Origin: Cannabis sativa
Taxonomy: Eukaryota > Streptophyta > Magnoliopsida > Rosales > Cannabaceae
Assembly: GCF_029168945.1 (NCBI RefSeq)
Contig: NC_083603.1
Span: 12,896,001 to 12,960,000, forward strand
Length of the DNA stretch: 64,000 nt
Reading direction: 5' to 3'
Positions 13,335 through 24,660 of the stretch are shown piece after piece. The notes beneath the pieces are model-generated. The model made no database searches and was not told the DNA's origin. It saw nothing but the letters and a program-made list of their open reading frames with translations. The translations under genes were made by a program, and so were the position numbers. Each line of letters opens with the position of its first letter. The first letter of the stretch is position 1.

Positions 13335-15190
13335 TATTGGAAATTTATTTTACCAGGATCTTAGATCTACTCACAAGTATGTTGTTTAAACACCCTAAAT
13401 ATGAACTTTCTAAAACGATAAATTAAACACATATAAAGTTAAGAAAACCTTACATTGATGCAGCGGAATGAATGTCTCCTTCCACTCAGATCTCTAACCC
13501 TTGTATCCTTTCTGTACCAAAGTATAATCAAGATCTGAGCCCGAATGTCCTTCTTCTTCAAGTTTGATCCTTCACAGTCTTCCAATATATGATTGAGTTA
13601 CTGCTTGCTGTGTGTGGGCACTTACTCTCTCACTAGGGTTCGAAATTGATGAAGGAGCAAAGAGAATAGGGATTTCGGCCAGGTATAGAAAGTGGGGAAG
13701 GCTCAGTTTTTCTAAAGAGAGAAATTTCTGTCAGAAGATGATATGAAAACTTGTGTTTTGACTGAGCCATCACTTTCTATTTATAGGCAACTACTAGGTT
13801 TAGGTTAAGAATTATTTTGCATTAAAATAATGAAAAAATCAATTTGAAACTCCTTAATTAGTGGCCGGCCATGGTGTTGTATTGGGCCCCACTTGTTTTT
13901 GCAGTTTTATCAAATTTTATCTCTATTTTCTCAAAAACACCAATTTTCCAATTCTAACCTTTTAAATGCCAAAATTAATTATTTAATAACTAAAATAGAT
14001 TATTAAATAATATTGTCATTTAATTTAATTATTAATTAGACATATAAAGTCCATTAATAAAAAAATAAACCTAGAAACTCTTTTCTTTACAATTTCACCC
14101 CTGCTTAGTGAAAATTCATAAAATGAGACATAGTCTAACTTTAGAATTATAATTGATCAATCACGAATCAATTAATGAGTCTTACAAGCAGAATGTTCTC
14201 AACTAGAATGGGGACCATGGATCTATATGCTGAGCTTCCAATAAGTGAACCAAATTTACCAAGTAAATTCCTACTTATTAATTCTTCGTTGAATCCACTC
14301 TTAGAACTTAGAATTGCACTCTCAGACTTATATAGAGCATATTATATGTTCCACGATATCAATATGCTATCTCATTTAACCATTGTTATAATCTTATTGT
14401 GATTTAAAGATCCTCTATATAGATGATCTACATCGAGATGGGATTTCTTTACCGTTCTCACCCCTCAATGTATTTTGCCCCTTAAAACACTTAGCTACCT
14501 GTAAATGGTGTTTAATGATCTAATGATTAGTAAGTTAAACAAGAGCTCATCCATTTACTTCTATTTGCTAAGCTCGAAGGGAATCATCACTTGACTTCTA
14601 TACACCAGTAGAAGCTATAGATTCCATATTTATGTTCAGCACTCCCACTCAATCATACTATCATGTTCCCAAAATATACGTATCACCCTGACCCGAAAGT
14701 AGGCTTAACTAATAAATCAAAGAACATGAATAGCACTCCTGAGTTGAGCCTAAGCATATCAGGATTTAGATTCTTTTAATCTTAAGATCAACTACTGATA
14801 TTGACTTGGAAAGATATGTATAACGGTAAGTTTGTAATATCTTAACTTAGTTGCAATATCGGTCCAGTCCAATGTATACTCCATACATTCGAAACTAGTA
14901 TACTTTACTAATGTCCTGGAAAGAACATAACACTTACTCCAAGTGTAAGTACACATCATCGCTGATTATCACATTAGTGTAAATCCAATAACACTGATGA
15001 AACAGGGACCAAGTCTTTTGATTCATATGATCACAATCACATTCCACTGTGTTGACGATACTGTAATTGTGAATAAACATATTTAAACCATTAGCATGTA
15101 AAATTCATGCAAACATCAATCACTTCAAATTTCTTATATTGATAACTAATCAGATTGTAAAGAGTTTTATTTAGGGCATAAAACCCAACA
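13335..15190 (-). repeat. TR-GAG1 3' LTR
   Basis: Minus-strand LTR starting TGTTGGGTTTTATG at 15190 and ending CCAATA at 13335 (TA in place of the usual CA). The TATA box CTATAAATAG is at 13777-13786. It lacks about 44 bp present in the 5' LTR near 30325-30369, a deletion between two short 'aaacatat' repeats. Confidence 0.93.
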
Positions 15191-17013
15191 AACTCCCACT
15201 TGCACTAATATAAAACAAACTGCGCAAATAGGTCAATCTGATGTCTTGATCTTCAGATCAAGTGTAGTATATTTGAATCCACCCAAACTTCTGGAACTAG
15301 TTCATAAAAACTCTTATGAAACATCCTTTACTATATGCTTTACTCATCAAGGGATACTGAAATCTTTACTGTTTTAAAAGTACATCTGAATTAATAGAAG
15401 ACATATCTCTCATATTTTAAAATATGTAATTGAGATAATACAGTGTAGATTTATCTTCAGTGATATAACTTTCTTGGATTTCGAATACACAAAGTTATAA
15501 TTCTTTTCTGGTAGAGCTTGAATTATTATACAATAATTCCTCCACCCCCAAAGTAAATACCATCTCATAGGTCTCGAAATTAGATGGTGAGATACAAGGA
15601 CAACTGATACACAGTTCCTTAATATCTAACATATAGATCACTTTCATAAATCCTTCTTGAATATCTTCTAATGTTCCCTATTTGATTACATCTCAGATAG
15701 CTCCCACTCAATAGCAGATGTCTGGTTAAATAATACTTTTAACCTCTGATTGTTTAGAGAGTTACCTAGTTGTGACTTTTGTATTAGTCTTAAAACTTTA
15801 AGTTAAGACTAAGTCATCAACATAGCTGACTAGTATTTGAAGTGAAAAATACATGCCAGAGATAAAGTAATCAAAATTAAGATACCATAAAATTTTATGA
15901 GGATTAAGAATTCTAGGTTCAAGTCATTCGAATGGACTGAACTAGAGTTCTTTATCCTATTCTCATAATTCTGATAAGCTATTCCTATCCATGTGAATGG
16001 TTAGATTTGCTTTTCAGTAGTGTTCTTAAGTATCTATCACAAGTATCAACCTAATGAAGATGGGTATAGAATTTTAAAATTCTCACACTCAATTAAGGTA
16101 GTGTGAAACTTTAACAAATAACTTTCAAAGGTATCAAACTTTTACTTACAACAGTAAAACGAAATGGAACATACAATCAAGATCAAGAATTTATATTGAC
16201 AGTAGCTGACTCATTATATTACTTCCATGTTTAAAGAAAATATGTGTTACATAGGGAATTGTGGAATAGACTCCACCCCTAAGAATATACATATAGGGTA
16301 CTATGGATAACCTCCACCCCTAAGTATATATAAAGATTATGATCCACCCCTAAAGGTTGTAAAGATCATTATTCTCTAAGTGTGATAGAGTTTATGTGGA
16401 GTTGAATACTATCCAGAGTTCATTAGATATAAAAGATCGTTGAACTGCATAGTTTTCTTAACTTTTCTCCACCCCTATCAGATCAAAAGATCCTTTTATT
16501 AAACAAATTCTTAATAATTGTATAAGAATTAACAATTATTAATAAACATAGAAATAGTTTCTAGTGTTTATTTAATATAACTCTATGAAGAGTTGTAAAT
16601 ACTATAGAATTTGCATCAATAATAAAAACACTTACACATACAAACATACAAATATAATGTGGTAATAATTGATGAAGATAAATTAAATGAAGCTCAATCT
16701 CATAATTTGCAATAGTAAATTTCAAAAATTAGAAACTTTATTAATAAAAAAAAAAATGTATTGCAACAATATGAGAGAAACAGGGATAAATATCCCTAAC
16801 TTAAATTTGAAATCCAAATTGTCTTTAAAGTAAAACAATTAATTCAAAAAAAATTGAAGAGCTTCATCTTCATCTGGACGATTTCACCCTTGGTCCAGCT
16901 TTCTGATCCAACTCAATTGAGTTCAAGTAGCTTGGCCTATAAGAAGAAGAAAACAAATAAACAAAGTTAGTCCAGAATCATAAATCCAATTGGATAATAA
17001 TTCACTAAAACTC
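15191..17013 (-). other. TR-GAG1 3' non-coding internal region with polypurine tract
   Basis: It lies between gag and the 3' LTR. The LTR-proximal end reads GTGCAAGTGGGAGTT on the minus strand (15191-15205), a typical copia polypurine tract. Several further purine runs of the type AGGGGTGGA lie at about 15541-15551, 16276-16281, 16310-16322, 16338-16350 and 16465-16475. A candidate 100-bp intron (16937-17036) overlaps the end of gag. No RT or RNase H reading frame is visible. Confidence 0.8.
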
Positions 17014-17880
17014 TTAAAGTTTATAAATGGAAATACCTTGTTTCTTTGCAAGAAGTTTAGGACACTGGGGTTTCCAATGACCTTTCTCATTGCAGTAGAA
17101 ACACTTTCCTTTAAGTGTAGCATCACCGGAAGGAACAGCCTTTTTATTCTTCATGGCTTTTGTTCGCTTCTTGGTGTTCTTCCAGTTCTTCTTCGATTTG
17201 GGCTTTGAAGTAGAGGCAACATTTGCTTCAGGTTTCATCGTCCCATTACCATTTCCAGGATTATGAGGTTTGCTCCCTTTCGTCTTGGGTCCTCCAATCA
17301 AATTTTCATAAGTTTGAAGGTCATTGACTAATTCATGAAAGTCAATTTCCTTCTTATTCATGACATAATTTGAAGTGTATGGTAGCAATGCTGGAGTTAG
17401 GCTATTCAAGATAAGACTTACTTGAGTAGCACTATCCATTTCAGCACCATGATCATGGGCTTCTTGGAAATAACTTGACATTAGGAGAACATGGTCACGC
17501 ACGTTTTGATGAGATTCCATCTGTGCATTAATGTACTTCTTAGTCGCGTCAAAGCGTGACTGAAGTGATGCCTTACCGAATAGCTCATTTAACTTTGTCA
17601 TAACTTCAGCAGCCTTCTCGGTTTTAGAAAACCGAGTTTTGAGGGTGTCAACCATGCTAGAATGCATAAAGTATAGAGCTTTGTCAATTGCTTTCTGCCA
17701 ACGCTCATACTTTTCTTTCATAGCTTTGGAAGCATTGTCCCCAGGCACTTCAGGTGACGGCTCAGTTAAAACAAACAAGGCACTTTCTCCTATGAGAGCA
17801 ATATTAATGTTCTCATTCCATTTATTAAAGTTAGATCCATTCAGCTTATTTTCAGTCAACAGTGATAACATGGGATTCAT
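17014..17880 (-). CDS. gag: TR-GAG1 Gag (copia-type, CCHC zinc knuckle)
   Basis: 288 residues starting at ATG 17880. The N-terminal half matches the copia Gag pattern (LTENKLNGSNFNKWNENI..., DNASKAMKEKYERWQKAIDKAL near residues 48-70, and DVRDHVLLMSSYF-like segments), known as the UBN2/Retrotran_gag_2 type. A Lys-rich linker (about 195-255) is followed by one zinc knuckle, CFYCNEKGHWKPQCPKL, near residues 262-278. Gag forms the virus-like particle and packages RNA. No protease follows. A canonical GT...AG pair at the last codons (17036 to 16937, minus strand) may be spliced; both spliced and unspliced forms stop within a few codons. About 90% identical by eye to the TR-GAG2 protein. Confidence 0.92.
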   Translation of the reverse strand: MNPMLSLLTENKLNGSNFNKWNENINIALIGESALFVLTEPSPEVPGDNASKAMKEKYERWQKAIDKALYFMHSSMVDTLKTRFSKTEKAAEVMTKLNELFGKASLQSRFDATKKYINAQMESHQNVRDHVLLMSSYFQEAHDHGAEMDSATQVSLILNSLTPALLPYTSNYVMNKKEIDFHELVNDLQTYENLIGGPKTKGSKPHNPGNGNGTMKPEANVASTSKPKSKKNWKNTKKRTKAMKNKKAVPSGDATLKGKCFYCNEKGHWKPQCPKLLAKKQGISIYKL

Positions 17881-20380
17881 TTTGATAATACAGGATACTA
17901 CAAAATAATAGAAATCAACAAATAGAAATTAATAATGGTTTAACACAAAATCAATTTAGAAATTATAAGCACATAGCAAGTAGGAATGATATGAGAAAAT
18001 ACTTAAAAAATTCAATCCTAAATAATTTCCAAGGTTTTCAACAAACTGATATCAGTGTCCCGTTTAGGCGAGAGTCAAAGCTACCATCAATTGAATAGAG
18101 TTGTCAGCTCATCTAAAATGTTAAACATTCTAGCAACCTTTTATTCGATCAAGATTGGAATCCAGCGTTGTCCCGTTTAGGCGAGAGTCAAGGCTATTCT
18201 ATCTTATGAGCTTCTACCATTGTTTCGCAATTTGCAAGTCAAATATGGTCGCCACCATTAGGGTGATCCATACCATAGAAAACACTTACAAACTACTTAT
18301 CATGCGAGATTAAACGGTGCGAAATTGCTAATGAACGTTCCTCCATTAGGAAGGATTACTCACTAAAACAAACGTGGTGTAAAACCCACAATGGAGATCG
18401 AATATCTTAATAATAATAAAGCTCATTCTTTAAAATGTATTTTTTTTATTATTCTAATAAATAAATTCTCATTAAATTCGAAATTTAGAATTGAAATTCA
18501 AAAATAAGAATTTAATATAATATTTATAAAATTATACTTAGATGGTGATTGAAATAAAATTAATTATTTCCATCTTAGTAATAATCTTAAATATAAATAT
18601 TAAAGAAATTAATTTAAGTTGAATTAAATTAGATTAATTAGCAACTTAAAAATTTCCTTTGAGAATATATTTATTGAATTCGAAAATTAAGTATATATTA
18701 AAAAATATATATATATATACAAATTTTGAAAAATAATAAAAATAGAAAAGAAATACTTCAAGCAAAAATATCACCTATCTAGATTTTCTTTTGACTAGTT
18801 AATTCAATTTCTAATAATATATATATTTTTAATTCATTTATTTTAAATTAATCAATTAAATGAAAAAATCATTGATTGTAGTTGGTCCAAGAATTAATTA
18901 AAATAAATAATTAATTTACAACTCAATCTATTTTTCAAAATAAAAAATTCGAAAATATTGCATAAATAAAATGCCATTTTTTGAAATTGATTAATAAAAT
19001 AAAGGAAAAATATATATTGAAAATTATTTAAATTTAAGTTGAAAAATTAAATTTCAACCTAAAAATAATTTTCTATTTAATTAAGTGTCATGAAAAATCA
19101 ATAAATATTTAAGTATCATGATGAAAATCAACTTAGATATTTAGATTTTTCAAGTTAATTAAATGTATTAAATTCAAGAAATAATAATTAAGTGTAGAGA
19201 AGGCTTAATTATTTATTTCTAGTTTAATACTAGGAAAAATATACTTAAATAAAACTGTACCAAAATTAATTATTTAAATAATTAATTTCACAAAGTATAA
19301 TATTTTCCTATTTAAATATTAGAAATAATAAGTAGTCTAGAAATTACTATCTAGAAAATATCTTATTTGACTAAGTATCTTTTCAACAAAAATTTGAAAA
19401 ATATCTAATTTAAGTTATATAGAAAAAATCTAAAACTTAAATAATTTCAAATTTAGATTTAATTAAATATCAAAAATTAAGTTATAACCACTTAATTTGA
19501 AGATATCTTTTTAAGTTAATATTCGAAAAGATATTAACCTAAAAAATATCTAAAATATTCCATTTTAAGTTAATATTCGAAAAGATATTAACTTAAAAAA
19601 TATCTTAAGAATCTTTAATAACTAATGCCTAGGATTCCTCAACTTGATTTAAAATTTACATCAAATATTCAAATTTAAGTTAGATAAGAAAAATCAGTTG
19701 TTACAACTAATTTATAACTTAAATAGGAATATTTAATTAAATAAGCTCCAGAAAGAATCTAGTTAGTTAAAATTCTATATTTAATTAAATACAAGAAAAA
19801 TAAAAATAGTTTGTCTAGAAATAATATCTAAACTAAAAGTGTTTTTCTTAAAATTAACTTTAAAATATTAAAATGAAAATAAATTTCATATATTTTAAAA
19901 GTTAATTATGTTGCTAATTCAATTTTATTAGGTCAAACTAATATAATTAACCTAGTACAGTTATTCAAATTAGGCAAATGGGCCTTCACAATTGGGGTAG
20001 TTCATGTGAGGGGGTGCTGGGTTCAGTATGTCGTACCCACTTCTATGGCTCCCAACTCTCACACAAGGCCCAAAAGAGAGAAACTTAACCTTAAAATGAA
20101 TAACTGTTATTAATTGAATAGGTCCAAGAACTAAATGACCTAAATAAAATATATCATGGTGTGACATTTTATTTAGCAACAACCTATATGCATCTATATT
20201 AAAACAAAATAAACATATAGGCTCACACAGGCACACTTTGGATGGGTCCTATCATGTTGCTAGGTCATACACAGATGAAAGAATATTGTAAAATTTACCT
20301 GTTACAAATTATTAACTTGACCAAGGGAGCCATCAGATCATTAGATCTGGCAAAAAGTAACCATGGCTATTTGCAATCAA
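17881..20380 (-). other. TR-GAG1 leader, gag-proximal part
   Basis: Very AT-rich, with no convincing coding sequence. It holds two copies of GTCCCGTTTAGGCGAGAGTC (from 18057 and 18170 on the plus strand), and a duplicated block with 'attcgaaaagatattaac' near 19520-19600. The same sequence is present in TR-GAG2 (43702-46204). It continues beyond the chimeric insertion at 27066. Confidence 0.8.
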
Positions 20381-20385
20381 GTAAT

Positions 20386-20818
20386 TGTAACGTCCCCGCT
20401 TCAAGCCTCCATTGGGCACTTACACCCACGGACTAATGACTCTTATACACGAGTACGTCACTCTGGCTGCTTCCTGGATTGATGACTGACCCTACAGACC
20501 AACACGAGTGTTTCCAGCGTGCTTTGTCCTCACTTGCACGCTTCCTGGGAAAACTTCCCAGGAGGTCACCCATCCTTGAAATTGCTCCAGGCCAAGCACG
20601 CTTAACTGTGGAGTTCTTTCGAGATGGGCTACCGAAAAACAAGATGCACCTTGTTGACATAGGTAGTACCAATCAATCCATTTAAGCTCTCTTCAACTGT
20701 GTAGTCCCATACCTACACAGTCTCAGAATCATCCCACTTAACCTTCCCCAGGCGGTGTGGGATTGCACAGCTTACCCGGTGTTTCCCCTTACGGATCCCG
20801 GGATTACTGACTGTCACA
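20386..20818 (-). repeat. Cassandra-type TRIM LTR (3' LTR)
   Basis: Minus-strand sequence from TGTGACAGTC (20818) to GGGGACGTTACA (20386). It contains 'aatcccacaccgcctgggg' and a 5S-rRNA-like core, the hallmark of Cassandra terminal-repeat retrotransposons in miniature. The polypurine tract and primer binding site to its right have the expected order. The 5' LTR partner is missing at 20892. Confidence 0.8.
20545..20670 (-). promoter_or_regulatory. 5S rRNA-derived pol III promoter-like core in Cassandra LTR
   Basis: The minus strand contains AGTTAAGCGTGCTTGG (about 20589-20604, the A-box region of plant 5S genes) and GGATGGGTGACCTCCTGGGA (about 20557-20576, the C-box region), about 15 bp apart. 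Upstream bases are diverged from 5S rRNA, so this is not a functional rRNA gene. In Cassandra this segment is known to support pol III transcription; activity here is inferred. Confidence 0.8.
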
Positions 20819-20891
20819 ATCACCCCCCCCCCTTACGGGGTCCGACGTCCTCGTCGACCACACTTCCGGCTGGGTCAAGGCTCTGATACCA
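20819..20891 (-). other. Cassandra internal region: polypurine tract and primer binding site
   Basis: On the minus strand TGGTATCAGAGCC (20891-20879) is the Met-tRNA primer site. The short spacer includes GGTCGACGAGGACGTCGGAC, and a run of ten or more G (20822-20832) forms the polypurine tract next to the LTR. Only about 73 bp separate the two signals, as in Cassandra. Sequence to the right of 20891 is not a Cassandra LTR, marking a chimeric junction. Confidence 0.8.
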
Positions 20892-22240
20892 TTTATTTGT
20901 ACTAAACGAAACCATTACATATATGTAGGGATCACAACCCTAACATCATACTCATAGCACAATCATAGCAATAACATATAAAAATTATTTCAATCATATC
21001 ATGTCTTTACCATAACATTGGCATATCATAGCCATTACTTACATAACCTGGGCCTAGCCTGGCCTTACAATATCCTGGGCCTAATCTGCCCATATAATAA
21101 CCTGGGCCTATGTAGCCCTACCATTGTTATAGGATAGGGTATCTCTATATTCAACAGTAACATCATTGTATCATACCCCACTATAACAATGTCATACACG
21201 AATCAGACAAATGTAGGGTAGGGTATCTCTACATTCAACGGCCTTATCCTGTATCATACCCCACCATAATAATTTCAAACACGACTCAGAAAAATGCAGG
21301 GTAGGGTATCTCTACATTCAACGGCCTTACCCCGTATCATACCCCACCATGGTCCCTCACTTTACCTGAGACGTTAGCATACAACTTGCAGCATACAACA
21401 CACAATATATGAATGCAACAGACAACATATACAAGTCAAAACAACCCTAATCAATATATCAATTCATAAACTCATATTGTGTCCATACCACACATTCTCA
21501 GTACCACATACATATTCATAATAACAAAGCATAAACCATATTCCAATACATAAAGAATTTAAATTTATCCAAATAAACACAAACAAAACTATCTAATTTC
21601 CTTACGAATCACGGGGCTACTGACTGTCACAATCTATTCTTCTATTATAACCTTAATGATTAGATTTCACCCTTAACCAAAATTCAACTTAATTATTTCT
21701 AATAAAAGAGTAGAGCTTAAAATTATCTATCCATTAACACTTAAAAAAAAACAAACTTAAGAACGTACCAATAGTTATATATGTCTAATTTATTAAACCT
21801 GAAACATACACTCTCGTTAGAAATACTAATATAACAACTAAATTCTTTTTTTTTTTCCTAACATACTTTATTCGAATCTGCTTATAACACAATTCCTTTT
21901 GAAAAACACTCTTCTTATGCTCCTTATTTATGAAAATAAGTACAACTTATCAAAAATCAAACTTAAATTACGTAATATAGCAATACCTTGAATTCTTTTT
22001 TTTTTCCAAAAATATCTCATAGATCGAATCCTACCCATAAAATTTTAAGACATATTCTTCTAAACACAAAGAAAACTTCTAGTTACACTAAAAATGTAAC
22101 GCAACATAAAATATGTAAGACTAACATGAACAGATTAACTAAAACTTACAGTACAGTGAGTCGAGCTCGTCTTGTGGCAATGAACTTTACATGTTAGGGT
22201 CAACCACATCCTTTAGGACCGTATTGCTCTGATACCATAT
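20892..22240 (-). repeat. LTR-like and internal segment of a second retroelement
   Basis: On the minus strand a TGGTATCAGAGC primer site (22237-22226) follows the palindrome arm. About 600 bp of AT-rich sequence then leads to TGTGACAGTCAGTAGCCCCG at 21627, very like the start of the Cassandra LTR at 20818. The stretch 21597-20892 may therefore be a second 3' LTR. It contains tandem repeats: 'cctgggcct' units (about 21046-21115) and three ~84-bp units with GGTATCTCTACATTCAAC (about 21131-21350). No coding frame is seen. Confidence 0.5.
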
Positions 22241-24645
22241 TGTAACGCCCCGATTTCCCGAGACGTCACACTAGCTAGTCCGTTTAAAACCATTTAAGAT
22301 AAAGACAATAAAAGACTTCTTTAATGAAAAATAACTAAGCATGAGATCTCATTATTTTTAAAACAAAACATCGTGACAATCCCCTAACATGTAATCCACG
22401 CCTCGAGCTCGCCACCCTCACTATATAGTTTTGCCTTTACCTGCACACAGAGTACCCGTGAGCTAACGCCCAGTAAGAAGAGCTATGTAGGACATAACCC
22501 CCCCAACTTGATAACATAGTCATAAGTATAACAATATCACAACATCAAATCAATTCATACCATATTTGCATACATATAACAACATGTCATATCACACATT
22601 ATTCTCACATACAATACAACATCATATCACAGTGTAATCTTAATGCATGTTATACTCACACACATAACACATAGTATCTTATCGCACATTGTCCTCACAT
22701 ACGATAATCTACTCCCACTCATGTTGATCAGACATGAAGTGTAACTTTCCCTGCCTTGTGCTGTTCTCACACTCGGCATCCAATAGGGCAATCCCTTATC
22801 ACAAGTTGTACTCACCCATGATAGAATGACCTACAAGTAAACCCATACAAGCAGCCAAAAATATATCCTGCAGTGTTATGCCCACACCAGCAGCAGAAAA
22901 CCTATCCTATAAGTGCTATTCTCACACAAACAGTCAAAAGCTTTATCACTATCACACACTAATAACATTAGCATAAAACAACAATCTACCATAAAACATG
23001 TAAATACAAACCCATAATACAGTTGTATGTTTCAACATACACCCTGTGCACAGATGTCCACTCTTCTTACCTTAGTTATTAAGAACACCTTCTTGCTACT
23101 CCAAGCACCTCAATGAATTTTCTTGTTGAGGACAAGATCCTCAAATCCCGCTGCTTAAGACTTGTTATCTCGTCATTACTACCTATAACAACACATGGTT
23201 CAAGGCCCTAACATTAAAATTCGTACTCTTACAGTACAGCAGAAAGATCACTATTTTTGACCAACAACTATACTAATTCAGTGAAAGTTGTCTTCATAAA
23301 AATTATAGGAAATTTTATTATCTTTCCAATGATATAAAGATCATTAAAAATGCCTTAAAACTGAGGGAGTTATGATTGTTTTACTGAAACTGTTTCTGAG
23401 AAAGAATATGGAGTAACGAATTACACAACTTAGCAAAAATACAAACTTTTGACATTGAATGGTTCAGAACTAAAAGATAACATCTTCATCAAAGTTTTAG
23501 GAAATTAAATTCCCTTTCCAATGATACCAAAATCTTTGAAATTGGAATTATATTCAAAGAGATATTACAATTTTACCAAAACAGTTTTGCAAGAACAAGA
23601 TTCAAGAAACGAATCACATGATATTGAATAAAACTAACTTTTTGACATAGTATGACTTCGAATTAACAAAAAGTTTCTTCATAAAACATATGGGAAATCG
23701 AATAAGCTTTCCAACGATATAAAAATCTCTAAAAACGGATCAATATCAAGAGAGATATCATCACTTTACTGAAACTTGTTTTTCTGAAAACGAAAAAATA
23801 TAATAGATCCGAACCCTAGATAACATTTAGCATTATTGAGCAAGAAAATATTTCATACCTCTTCACATATTTCTATTCGATGTCTCAAGCCCGTAAGCCT
23901 TGATTATAAATCCAAAACTTTAAGAATGAAGGAAGAAAATAAGAAGAATTGTGGAAGGTTTGAGAGGAGCAAACATGAAGAAGAATGAGGCTTTGACTAA
24001 TTGGTTTGGAGAGGAAAAATAAAACTATGATAGTTTAGGGTTTGATAAAAAGATTATGAGATATCGTATTCTGATAGGTTTAGGTTAACTAAAAATAATA
24101 ATATATAATAAAATGCTAAAATATTATTAAATCAACAAATATCTAAATTTTTAAATTTTAAAAGTAAGCCCTTTATTTCGTAACTTTAGACTCAGTTTTC
24201 ACCTAGAAAAATTCCGAATTATGATATAACTATTTCTACAAAATTTATAGATCTTTGAATTATCTTTCCAACGCCACTGGAATCACCTCAATCGGAGCTC
24301 TAAAACTCTAGATATGATCATTTTAGTAAAACAGTTTTTAATCCTGCGAATTTATCAAAACCTACGAATTTTTGTGACATTAATTCCATTATAATGTTAT
24401 TTAATGCACTTCATACAATAGATTAAACCCACTAAATAATCTATAAAACTCTAATAGACTTTCATATTGGGCTTTAATTGAGTAATTAACCTAATTCGTA
24501 AAAACACCATAATTTTACCTTGACACTTACTATAATTTCAACTATGTTTAGAAATCTATCAATACTATTCTAAGCAATAGTCTCTATTCACTATTAGTAG
24601 AAATAAATAAATATTTATTCTCACACAAATTGTATAACAAATAGT
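22241..24645 (-). repeat. Left arm of 4.8-kb palindrome (LTR 3' part, minus strand)
   Basis: The arm begins TGTAACGCCCCGATTTCCCG and is the reverse complement of 24661-27065 with no net length change (both 2405 bp). By eye only about seven single-base differences were noted in spot checks, for example near 23160, 23352 and 23690. It reads as the 3' part of a Ty3-type LTR on the minus strand, followed at 22237 by a primer binding site. Degenerate ~180-bp repeats with 'tttccaaygatat' lie near 23250-23800. The LTR start is missing at the centre. Confidence 0.9.
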
Positions 24646-24660
24646 GAATAGAGAATAGAG

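Noticed and set aside
14175..14402. A 75-codon plus-strand frame (MSLTSRMFST...) conserved at 14175, 29419, 39948, 48102 and nearly so at 53775
   Set aside because: It lies antisense inside the LTRs of recently related TR-GAG copies, so conservation follows from copy similarity. It is not preserved in the solo LTRs and matches no known family.
20433..20685. Overlapping short frames on both strands, and a possible 5S rRNA gene
   Set aside because: They coincide with the 5S-derived core of a Cassandra LTR. The 5S similarity is partial, so neither a protein nor a functional rRNA gene is supported.
21131..21350. CRISPR-like direct repeats
   Set aside because: Three ~84-bp adjacent units without spacers, in plant retroelement sequence; a simple tandem repeat.
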